Below are positions 1 to 7,854 of a stretch of 64,000 nt of DNA, one piece after another. Source of the DNA: Streptomyces natalensis ATCC 27448. GTDB taxonomy: Bacteria > Actinomycetota > Actinomycetes > Streptomycetales > Streptomycetaceae. Numbering within the stretch: the first letter of the stretch is position 1; the number at the start of each line of letters is the position of its first letter. Under the pieces are notes generated by a model. That model was not told where the DNA came from. It did not search any database and saw only the letters and a list, made by a program, of their open reading frames with translations. The DNA is taken from NCBI RefSeq assembly GCF_000935125.1, contig NZ_JRKI01000032.1:1-64000 (forward strand), given 5' to 3'. Position numbers and translations under genes: made by a program.

Positions 1-362
1 CACACGAGGGGCGGTACGAAACACGGGAATCGGAAGGTGGCGGGGCAATGAGGGGCGGAACGGCGGAAGGCGGGGCGGAAGCGGGACCCAGCACCAAGCC
101 CAGGGCGGCCGAGGCCCCGGGACGTGGGGGCGGCCGGGCACCGGCCGGGCGCGGCAGCGGCGGCATAGCGGTGGGCGGGAGGACAGGAGGCCGGGGAGCG
201 CCTCGCGCCACATCCGTGCAGGCTCGGTCTGCGCCTTGTTCGAAAGCAGCCAGATTTCGGCGTGCGGCGCAACGGGCGGCCTTCCTTTGAAGGAACAGGA
301 CGGGGGGCGACAGGGTGTTGGGTGGCGGTGCGGCGGCCCGGCCGAGCGAAGGGCCATGGTGG
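1..362. other. No gene recognised
   Basis: This GC-rich stretch lies downstream of the minus-strand ATPase gene that ends at 363. I see no minus-strand reading frame continuing the transposon operon (for example a TniQ/TnsD-type gene), and the plus-strand frames have the low-complexity Gly/Arg/Ala look of antisense shadows. If the transposon has a target-selection gene or a left end, it lies outside the window or is lost. Confidence 0.5.
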
Positions 363-1106
363 TTACCCCAGGCGGCTGAAGACCCAGCGCAGAAGTTCCC
401 GGTCGACGCGGGTGCGGCCGGTGCGCTCCAGGCCGATACGGGCATGGGCGGTCAGCTGGGCCCAGGCCCGGAAGTTTCCGTGGGCGGCGTGGCGGTTGGC
501 GAAGTCGATGTCGTCGGGATCGGCGTCGGCCCAGACGGGGTGGAACAACGGGATAACCTGCCGCACTTCGTCCTCGGCAAGGCGGGTGAAGTGCTGCCAG
601 ATGAAGATGCGGGAGGACAGCATCGGTTCGCGGCGCAGCACGGTGTGGCAGCCTTCGCCGCCGACGAAGATGATCGCGAGCTGGGTTGAGGGTTCGTCCC
701 ACAGGTAGCGGAAGTATTCGAACGCTTCGCCGTTGAGCCATTGAGCCTCGTCGACGAGGAGGGTGCGGGGGCGTTCCGCCAGGGCGTTTTTCAGCAGGCA
801 GTCGAATTCGCTGGGGTGGCGCGGCGGGTGGCCGGGCAGGTCGAGTGCGGCGAAGAGTTCGTAGCGGACCGCGCGGGCCGTGGGGCGGGCGCGGAAGGTG
901 ACGCGGCGGACGTCCTCGTGCGGTTCGAGTTCGTGGAGGTAGAAGTTGACGGCGACGGTCTTGCCGAAGCCGGCGCCGCCGTGGATGCACATCATGGCGC
1001 GCGCCTCGACGGTGTCGCCGATGTTGTCCCGGGCGGTGAGCAGGGCCCGGGTAGTGACGACCTGCGCATCCGGCAGATCCACGTACTGGTATGCGGTGAC
1101 GGTCAC
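363..1106 (-). CDS. TnsC/TniB-like AAA ATPase of a Tn7/Mu-type transposon
   Basis: A 247-residue AAA-type ATPase. The Walker A motif GGAGFGKT lies near residue 45 and the Walker B motif TLLVDEAQ near residue 117, followed by a sensor-like segment and a C-terminal helical part. TnsC/TniB/MuB-family proteins form ATP-dependent filaments on target DNA and recruit or activate the transposase. The GTG start overlaps the stop of the upstream transposase frame (GTGA), so the two are translationally coupled as in tnsB-tnsC pairs. It is a clear paralogue of the ATPase half of the gene at 2915-4276: both share the FHPxW and GNFRxWA motifs near the C-terminus. I see no TniQ-like gene next to it. Assignment to the transposition ATPase family is firm; the exact subfamily is inferred. 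Confidence 0.8.
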   Translation of the reverse strand: MTVTAYQYVDLPDAQVVTTRALLTARDNIGDTVEARAMMCIHGGAGFGKTVAVNFYLHELEPHEDVRRVTFRARPTARAVRYELFAALDLPGHPPRHPSEFDCLLKNALAERPRTLLVDEAQWLNGEAFEYFRYLWDEPSTQLAIIFVGGEGCHTVLRREPMLSSRIFIWQHFTRLAEDEVRQVIPLFHPVWADADPDDIDFANRHAAHGNFRAWAQLTAHARIGLERTGRTRVDRELLRWVFSRLG

Positions 1107-2880
1107 GGCTTCCTCTTATCGGAGTGGCTGGGCTGCGCGGGCGGTTCGGTTGCGGGCTCATCGCAGGAGGTGGGGGGCTGGGGTGCGGCCAGGGCCGGCG
1201 GAGTGTGCCAGTGCGCGGGCGGCGCGGCGGGTGGGATCAGATCGGGCAGCGCCAGCTCGGACAGATCCCTGGCTGCGTCCCCGGTGAGTTCGTGGTCGGC
1301 CTGTGAGCTTGTGAGCGCGTCGAGTCGGCGAGCCTTCTGGGGGACGGTGGCGGGAGCGAACCGGTCGCGGCGCAGCTTCTCGGCCGCCTTGACCTCGGCC
1401 CGCAAGCGGCGGGCCCGCCGGGAGCGGGCCTGGCGCAGCGCGGACAGCTGTTCGGGGGTGGCGGCGTCGGCCAGGTGCGCGGTGCCCAGGTGACGGCCGC
1501 TTGGGTCGCAGACCTCGATCTCATGGTCGTGGTGGGGCATGAAGCGCACGGTCACGTCACGGCCGGCCTGTCCGGTCATCCAGTCGGCGTGTAGTCGCGG
1601 TTGCGGAAGCGCACGCCGTGGCTGGTGATGGCGCGCAGGCGGCCATCGTCCTCGAGCGTGAACGACCACACGTCCTGGGCGGGGATGTCGTTGAGCGGGG
1701 TCGGGTCGGCCTGCCAGGCCTGAAGCGGGGTGGTGCCGTTCAGGGCGTCGGGGTGGTGTTCGGTGTTCCACCACGTCACCCAGGCCAGCAGCTGCTCGGT
1801 GAACTCCTCGAACGACATCGGTGGCCCATCCGGGCGCCGGTCGGGGCGGCGGTCGGGTTTCTTCTTCTTGGGGGTGTAGCCGGGCAGGGCAGCAAAGAGC
1901 ATGCGGGAGGCGTTGAGGTTGAGGTTCTCCACCGTGCCCTTCAGGTGGGGGCTGTAGGGCGGCAGGACGGTGAGGTCTGCATCCAGCGCGGTCAGCGCGG
2001 CGGACACAGTGCGCGAGAGGAAGTCCTTGCCCCTGTCGAACCGCACCTGCTCGGGCAGCCCGCCGAAAGGCCCGTAGGGCTCGCAGCGCAGGACCGCGGA
2101 ACGCAGAGCGGCCAGGACTGAGGCGCGGGTGGGAGGGCCGGGGGTGACGGCGAGGCCGGTGATGGCCTTGGTCGCACAGTCGATGAACCACGTGACGTAG
2201 GGAGGGACGAGGTCGCCGTCCGCGTCGACGCGCAGCGGGGCCTGGACGTGATCGGCCTCCCAGACGTGGTTACGCCAGGTCCGGGGGCGTTTGGCGAATA
2301 CGTCCAGGGCGCGGGCGGCGTCGGGGCCGCCTCGGTAGCTGGCCCGCTCCCCTGGTGTGGTGTCCCGGCGCAGAGCGCGCAGGAACGTCGGCAGCGACGG
2401 TACGGGGTCCAGCAGCGGCACAGATGCGGGTGGGGCGCCGCCCGGAACGGAGGCGGCGGGCCGCGAGCCGGGGTCGATGTTCGTCGAGGTGTCGGTCTCC
2501 TCGGACGGCTCGGTATCGGCGGCTGCCTGGGCTCGGGCGACAAGTTCACGGTGAACCGCAGAGGCGTTACCGTGCCAGTACGCCAACAGCACCCGGATCT
2601 CGGCGGTGATCTCGAACCTCTCAGTACGGCGCACTCCGGGATGCGCGGCGCTCTGCGGTGTGGCGGTCGCATCCGCCAGCCATCGCCACACAGTGCGGTC
2701 CGAGACGTTCAGGCACTGGGCGGTGGTGTGCACGTGAGCGCGGGTGAGCCGACGCTGGGCACGCAGCGCGAGCAGACGGCGTACGGCCGGGGCGCGCAGT
2801 GCGGTCAACGACGCGGCGTCCAGGACGGGTTCGGGTCGTGGTGGCTCAGGGGCGCTGTGGTCGGAGGTGGACGCGGTCAA
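1103..2880 (-). pseudogene. TnsB/MuA-like DDE transposase, frameshifted
   Basis: A DDE/RNase-H-fold transposase split across two frames. The upstream frame holds an N-terminal helix-turn-helix (VSDRTVWRWL) and the integrase core: first Asp in WEADHVQ, second in RFDRGKDF, and the catalytic Glu in HLKGTVENLN. It stops at 1576 just after RFRNRDYT. The other frame, open from 2191 to 1103, continues with ADWMTGQAGRDV and the Arg-rich C-terminal domain expected after that point. A one-base deletion near 1577-1590 explains the split. I place the start at the TTG at 2880 because GAAGGA lies six bases upstream; longer frames would overlap the previous gene by over 100 bases. The element may therefore be inactive, unless the frameshift is a sequencing error or is programmed. 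Confidence 0.75.
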
Positions 2881-2914
2881 GGGAGGTCCTTCGGCCTGGG
2901 TGGGGTGTGGCTGG

Positions 2915-4276
2915 TCAGGGGGTGGGGCCGAGGCGGGAACAGGCACGCGACAGTAGAGCCCGGTCAACCGCGCTCTCGGGGCTGCAGGCGAGGGCTGCGT
3001 ACGCGTGGGAGGTGATCTTCGCCCAGGTACGGAAGTTCCCCTTCGCGCACGTGGCATCAGCGTGCAGCAAGTCGGCTTCGGCCGCGGTGTCCCACAGCGG
3101 GTGGAACAGACGCAGCACGGTGGGGATTTGCTCGGTGTCCAGACGTGGCGTCTGCTGCCAGGTCAGCACCCGGGAGGCCAGCGCGGGAGCACGCGCGAGG
3201 GTCCGCTCGGCGCCCGTGCCGCACAAGACCATCGTCGTCTCGGTGGTAGGGGCGTCGATGAGCAGGCGCAGGTAGTCCAGCTCGGGCGCGGCGATGCGCT
3301 GCACGTCGTCGATGACCAGGACACCCGGCGTCTTCAAGGCATCGATCAGGGCACGGTCTGCCGTGTCCGTGCGGTTCGTCAACGACATGGCGGGCAGGCC
3401 GAACGCGGTGAGCAGCGCGGCCCGAAGCTGCGGCAGAGCCGGCTTCACCGACAGCACCGCGTGGCGTACCGGGTCACGGCGTGGGAGCAGGCGCAGCGCC
3501 TGGTGGACCGCGACCGTTTTGCCATGCCCGGGATCCCCGTACACGCACAGGACGCCACGGGCAGCTGTCGTGTGTGCGATCGCTTCGGTCACCTCCCCTA
3601 CCTGCCTCGTCGCCACGACATGCGCGCTGGGCACGTACAGACGCACGCCCTCGGTGAACGGAGACGTGCTGGGCGTATCAGCACGATCGGCGCCGTCCTT
3701 CGGGGCTGGGTCGGCGACCGCGGGCTGAGCCTGGCCGGACTCGTCGATGGTGCCCGGCAACGCCAGCTCGGCCAACGCCCGGTCATAGCGGTCTGGATCC
3801 ATCCGGGCGTAGCCAGGACGGGGAAGGTCAAGGACACGCCCTGCACGTCGTTCCCGGGTCACCGCGTGGTGCAGCGTCGACAACGACGGCAGTCGGTCCC
3901 GGTCCAGAGCGGGAAGCACGTCATCGGCGTGCTCGGCCATCCAGCGATGCAAGGCCTTCACGTTCCCGCCCAGCTCCCCCAGCTGGGCCCACAACACGTC
4001 CGTCAACGTGAACACCCCACGTCGTGCGGCAGGCTCGATCCGGCCCGTCTCCTTCGCCACAGCCAGCCAACGCCACACCGTCCGTACGTTGACCCCTGCC
4101 GTCGATGCGGCGATCCGGACATGCACCGTCTGCAGCGTCCCCACCTCATCGAGTGCGAGCAGGCGACGCACCACCACCTGCCGAGCCATCGCCCGGTCCC
4201 ACGCCCGAGAAGTCGTAGCCGAGTTCTCGGCCACCACCGGCAGCGACCACGGTGAAGATGACGGATCAGCAGTCAT
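2915..4276 (-). CDS. Fusion of a transposase-type DNA-binding domain with a TnsC-like AAA ATPase
   Basis: A 453-residue protein with two parts. Residues about 30-190 resemble the N-terminal DNA-binding region of the neighbouring transposase: both have the VRTVWRWL/DRTVWRWL helix-turn-helix, an Arg-Arg-Gly-Val-Phe or equivalent linker, and a later SLSTLHHAV segment like the transposase SLPTFLRAL. No DDE catalytic domain follows. Instead residues about 240-450 are an AAA ATPase with Walker A YGDPGHGKT and Walker B VLVIDDVQ, paralogous to the 363-1106 ATPase. The ATG at 4276 is chosen because GGAGGG lies directly upstream; an in-frame start at 4426 gives an implausible N-terminus. It is first in a three-gene operon (35 bases before the transposase start). 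The fusion could tether the ATPase to transposon-end or regulatory sites. No close functional precedent is known to me. Confidence 0.75.
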   Translation of the reverse strand: MTADPSSSPWSLPVVAENSATTSRAWDRAMARQVVVRRLLALDEVGTLQTVHVRIAASTAGVNVRTVWRWLAVAKETGRIEPAARRGVFTLTDVLWAQLGELGGNVKALHRWMAEHADDVLPALDRDRLPSLSTLHHAVTRERRAGRVLDLPRPGYARMDPDRYDRALAELALPGTIDESGQAQPAVADPAPKDGADRADTPSTSPFTEGVRLYVPSAHVVATRQVGEVTEAIAHTTAARGVLCVYGDPGHGKTVAVHQALRLLPRRDPVRHAVLSVKPALPQLRAALLTAFGLPAMSLTNRTDTADRALIDALKTPGVLVIDDVQRIAAPELDYLRLLIDAPTTETTMVLCGTGAERTLARAPALASRVLTWQQTPRLDTEQIPTVLRLFHPLWDTAAEADLLHADATCAKGNFRTWAKITSHAYAALACSPESAVDRALLSRACSRLGPTP

Positions 4277-4431
4277 GCCCTCCAGCACACACCCGCCGCC
4301 CTGACCGAGAACACAGGAATGGGCATCCCCATGACAGCCACAGACCCGGTGTGCTAGGCCGAACTCGCGTGCCACGACAGCGAATTGGCCACTCCGTGAC
4401 AGCCGAGATCCAGCAGTTCCCACCACTGAAC

Positions 4432-5013
4432 ATGCCGGTCAGCAGACCATCCATCACGCCAGAACCCGCTGCCGATCAACCCACTGCCACAGCAACACAC
4501 ATTCACAAGGCCCTGCGCGAGGTCGATGAGGACTGGAACCCAGCGTGGCCGGCGGAATGGCAGCGGCACTACGCGGCCGTGCGGGAGATGCTCGCCGAGG
4601 AGAGCCACAGCGCCCTGGCCTACGTAGAGCCGGGGGTCACGGTCCACGGGATGGACATCGGCCGCTGGCTGGCACGGCAGCGCAAACACGACGTGTGGCA
4701 GGCGCTGATGGACGGGCAGCGCAAACGCCTGGCGGAGTTGGGGGTGGAGCCACTGGCCAAGGCGCCGAGGCCGGCCTCGGCCGCCGGGGGTGGCCGGGCG
4801 GCGGCGTGGGAGCGCAGCCTGGCGGCGGCGCGGGCCTACCTCGCGCGGGAAGGCACGCTGACCGGAGTGCCGCGTGGGCACGTGGAAGTGGTGGTGCACG
4901 AGGGCGAGCCCCACGCCGTGAAGCTCGGCGCGTGGATCTCCAACCAGCGTTCCCGGCAGGCGTCCTTGCCGGCGGAGCGGGTGGAGGTTTTGACCAGCCT
5001 CGGAGTCATCTGA
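4432..5013 (+). pseudogene. C-terminal remnant of a helicase-associated-domain protein
   Basis: An open frame of about 193 residues. From about 4510 it matches the C-terminal third of the broken helicase at 7855-10265: both have a DW..PWP..WQRHY block, a G-W/RQR block, an acidic/Ala-rich linker, an AREG...VPRGH block and a final KLG.W.SN segment. The helicase core and upstream helicase-associated repeats are missing, so this is a truncated copy. The N-terminal 25 residues are probably not original coding sequence. The breakpoint lies next to the transposon operon that starts at 4276 on the other strand. The gene ends just before a strong hairpin. I infer loss of function. Confidence 0.6.
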
Positions 5014-5031
5014 ACCGACCCGACACGACGA

Positions 5032-5055
5032 AGGGCGCCCGGATGCGGGCGCCCT
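5032..5055 (+). terminator. Hairpin after the helicase-associated remnant
   Basis: A perfect 10-bp stem (AGGGCGCCCG / CGGGCGCCCT) with a four-base GATG loop, 18 bases after the stop codon at 5013. It lacks a T-tract, as is common for terminators in high-GC actinomycetes. Confidence 0.65.
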
Positions 5056-5124
5056 CCTCACATCCCACCCGAGGCATGCGCCGAGCTACGCCCGTACCCG
5101 ACACTGCGAAGCGAAATCCCGCAC

Positions 5125-5299
5125 CGATCACTACATTCCGAGACGATCACTGAACTCGCAATTCAGACCGCTGCAACTTCCGCAGCCCCACGAAAACCCC
5201 AGCTCGACGCCAGACCACACCACAACCGAAATCCTCAAACGATCACTAAATCCCCAGGTCAGCACTTCGCCCATCTAGTGATCGACAACAGATTTGTCA
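5125..5299. repeat. Repeat cluster resembling a Tn7-like transposon end
   Basis: The octamer CGATCACT occurs at 5125-5132, 5144-5151 and 5240-5247, and inverted at 5277-5284. Read on the minus strand, the outer edge begins TGACAAATCTGTTGTCGATC. Tn7-type elements carry several short transposase-binding repeats at each end, so this may be the right end of the element whose genes occupy 363-4276. AT content is higher here than in the flanks. No matching left end is visible in the window. Confidence 0.45.
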
Positions 5300-5476
5300 C
5301 GCGCGCTCGCGGTCGCCGGTGTCCTCGATGAGGCGGACGAGCACGTTCTCGTCGCTTCCGTAGAGACCGATCCAGTCACGCCAGGTGCGGCGCGCGGTGG
5401 CCTCGGCAGCCCATTCTTCGGTGACGGCGGGGCCGTTTGCCGTGAAGCGGAGGACAGCCGGAGCCACCACGCTCAT
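5297..5476 (-). CDS. Small hypothetical protein (59 aa)
   Basis: The ATG at 5476 opens a 59-residue frame beginning MSVVAPAVLRF and containing EEWAAEATARRTWRDWIGL, rich in Trp and acidic residues, with good third-position GC. I do not recognise a characterised family, although the composition is typical of small Streptomyces plasmid proteins. It follows the ricin-domain gene that ends at 5502, so the two may be co-transcribed. Its stop codon coincides with the first bases of the proposed transposon tip (TGACAAAT), so the original 3' end may have been lost on transposon insertion. The ribosome-binding site is weak. Confidence 0.5.
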   Translation of the reverse strand: MSVVAPAVLRFTANGPAVTEEWAAEATARRTWRDWIGLYGSDENVLVRLIEDTGDRERA

Positions 5477-5501
5477 CCGTCAGCAGTGGCCAGGCTCAGG
5501 G

Positions 5502-7307
5502 CTACCACTGGACAAGCACGGCGCCCGCCTGGCCCGGGCTGCCTGGCTCACCGTCGCCTGCCGCACTGCCGTCGCCTCCGTTGCCTCCGTAGAGTGTGCC
5601 AAGGTTGAGTGTGTCCCCGCTGGTGCGGTCCTCCACCGAACCTCCGTTGCCGCCGCCTCCGCCGTCGCCTCCGATACCGCCACGGCCTCCGGCCCCGCCC
5701 GCTCCGTACCCGGGCTTGCCCTCAAACTGAGGATCGGTGGCGGCGGGAGCTCCGGCGCCACCAGCCCCACCCGCTCCGCCGTGACCGTACCCCCGCACCT
5801 TCGGGGAAATTTGGGAAATATCGTCGCCAGAATCGCCGACCGCACCGGGCTGCCCGGCGGAGCCCGCCCGGGGCGCGCTGGTCCTGCTGTCGGCCGCCGC
5901 CTCGGGCAAAGCAGCGTCCAGCGGGGGGCTGCCTGGCTGTCCGCCCTCCCCTGCCGGGTTGCCCGCCGCACCGCCGTCACCGATGCTGCTGTCACTGCCG
6001 GCCCATGCACCGCCACCGAAGCCATAGGTGGTGGAGGGGACGGTGAAGTCCGCTGCGGCACCTCCGCCAGCCTTGACCACCAGCACATCCTCCGGTTTGC
6101 GTCCCGGCGTGGCCAGCAACGAGCTTCCGCCATCCCCCGGTGCGTTCCCGTGCTGCCCTTGTTTCCCGCCGGACCCGTGGTTCCCGCTTGCGCCGCCTGA
6201 ACCCCCTGCCCCGCCGGGGGCCTTGGCCCCGGGCGAACCGCCCGCGCCCACGGTCACGGACAGCATTTCACCAGGAGTCACCTCCAGGACGCAGTGAGCG
6301 TAGGAACCGCAGGCGCCGCCCGCGCCGCCGCCGCCACCGGCGCCCCCTCCACCGTGGCCACCGCGTTCTCCGTCATACGCCTTACCTCCTTCCCCGTGCC
6401 CGAAGGCGTCCCCGCCCCCGTAGCCGTCGCCGCCGCACCCGCCCCCGCCGCCGCCCGCGCCGCCCGCGCCGCCGCCGCCGCCCTGGCCCGCGCCCCATGC
6501 CGAGACGGTCACGCGGGTGATCTTGTCGGGCACGATGAAGCCATAGGTGCCGGGCTGGTCGAAGGTCTTGCGCCGCCCGCCCTTGTCGACCTCACCGCCG
6601 GCCACCTGATAGACGGCGTCACGGGCCTTGCCGAAGACGCCGCCCAGTCCGCCGGTGCCCTTGTCCGTGTCCGGATCGATGACGCCCCCGGCCAGCGTGT
6701 ACGCGGAGTCGCGCCACAGGCCCAGCATCGAGTCCCCGGCACCGTCGTAGGAGGCAGCGCGGTCGCCGAAGCACTCCAGGAACCACAACTGCCAGCCCCG
6801 CGGGAGCCCGTACTCGTCCCGGTACTGCACGACATAGGCTCCGGAGCCCTTGCTACGGACGGACGTCAGCGTCATGCCGCTGTTCACGTTGGAGATGACG
6901 CATGCCCCCGCCCCCTGGTCGAACACCCGCCAGCCGGCGCTGTTCCAGGGCCTGCCGTTGCCGGTAGACCCGAGTTGCTCGACATGCGCGGATTCGGACG
7001 TGCTGTGAGCAGCGACATGCAAGTCGAGGCCGCTGTGCTTGTTCGTCAGCGACGTCACCCACACATTTTCGGTCGAGTTCGCTTTTGTGACCGGCCTCCC
7101 ATTCTCGCCATGAAGGGCGCGCCCCCGGGTTGCCCACACCTGGCTGGCGAATTTCTCCTTGGCGACTTTGCCCCCGTGCAGTGGCTCCAGCACCACCCGG
7201 GCCGAATCCGACTTACTGGCGCCCTGCACCGTCAGATACAGGCCCGACATGGCGTTCCTGATCAGATAGACGCCATCGTCAAGGACCCTCTCCTGCGACG
7301 TGACCAT
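5502..7307 (-). CDS. Ricin-type lectin / glycine-rich protein
   Basis: A 601-residue protein in three parts. Residues 1-178 form a beta-trefoil (ricin-like) lectin region, opening with GVYLIRNAMSGLYLTV and followed by repeats with aromatic and Asn/Gly turns; such domains usually bind carbohydrate. Residues about 195-245 contain two short related motifs, WRDSAYTLAGG and ARDAVYQVAGG. Residues about 246-601 are an extreme Gly-rich domain ending in GQAGAVLVQW, a C-terminal form seen in phage-tail-like and other surface Gly-rich domains. No signal peptide or membrane segment is evident. The ATG is preceded by GAGGAGG. The linker motif recurs in the acyl-carrier-like protein at 14591-14992. A surface or particle-associated carbohydrate-binding role is inference. 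Confidence 0.75.
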   Translation of the reverse strand: MVTSQERVLDDGVYLIRNAMSGLYLTVQGASKSDSARVVLEPLHGGKVAKEKFASQVWATRGRALHGENGRPVTKANSTENVWVTSLTNKHSGLDLHVAAHSTSESAHVEQLGSTGNGRPWNSAGWRVFDQGAGACVISNVNSGMTLTSVRSKGSGAYVVQYRDEYGLPRGWQLWFLECFGDRAASYDGAGDSMLGLWRDSAYTLAGGVIDPDTDKGTGGLGGVFGKARDAVYQVAGGEVDKGGRRKTFDQPGTYGFIVPDKITRVTVSAWGAGQGGGGGAGGAGGGGGGCGGDGYGGGDAFGHGEGGKAYDGERGGHGGGGAGGGGGAGGACGSYAHCVLEVTPGEMLSVTVGAGGSPGAKAPGGAGGSGGASGNHGSGGKQGQHGNAPGDGGSSLLATPGRKPEDVLVVKAGGGAAADFTVPSTTYGFGGGAWAGSDSSIGDGGAAGNPAGEGGQPGSPPLDAALPEAAADSRTSAPRAGSAGQPGAVGDSGDDISQISPKVRGYGHGGAGGAGGAGAPAATDPQFEGKPGYGAGGAGGRGGIGGDGGGGGNGGSVEDRTSGDTLNLGTLYGGNGGDGSAAGDGEPGSPGQAGAVLVQW

Positions 7308-7390
7308 CAGCTCCTCCTCACAGCAAAGACAACCGAAAGATCGTCACCCACCGTAGATGATTAATCCACGTTAAGTAGCGATCAATTCGG

Positions 7391-7645
7391 TCAACCAGGA
7401 CCCTCACTACGCGCAAACCCCAGCCCAAAGGCCAGCCACTGCCTCTCGGCGCGATTCGGGGCCCGCGGCCCGGCGCCGACTTCGACGTACACGTCGCCAC
7501 CTTCGACGTCCTGGCCGTCGGCGACCGCGATCTGCACCCTGATGCCGTTCTGGACCACGACAAGACCCATCTGCCCAGCCACCCACCCCGCTGGCAACCT
7601 CATCCGGCCAGAGACCAGTACCTCAGACTCCATCCCGCCAGCCAC
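7391..7645 (-). CDS. Possible small protein (up to 84 aa)
   Basis: A frame from a GTG at 7645 (alternative ATG at 7633) with beta-rich sequence, including VAGQMGLVVVQNGIRVQIAV and GGDVYVEVGAGP. It lies 84 bases upstream of the ricin-domain gene on the same strand. Third-position GC is high through most of it. I recognise no family. The start is uncertain and no strong ribosome-binding site is visible, so this could be a fragment of a decayed gene. Confidence 0.35.
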   Translation of the reverse strand: MAGGMESEVLVSGRMRLPAGWVAGQMGLVVVQNGIRVQIAVADGQDVEGGDVYVEVGAGPRAPNRAERQWLAFGLGFARSEGPG

Positions 7646-7854
7646 GACACCGCTGGAGCAATACGAATCCCACGATCTCCACTACTTTCCAGACCTACAT
7701 CAATAACTCCAGGTCACAGCCATATCTACAACCAGCACCCGACAAAACATGCAGCCCAGACCACGCATGACAGCACATCAAAAAATCCATAGGTTCCCAC
7801 AATCGCCGCTGGTCAGAACGCTGCCCAAGTGGCAACCATCTCCGGATTCTTCAG

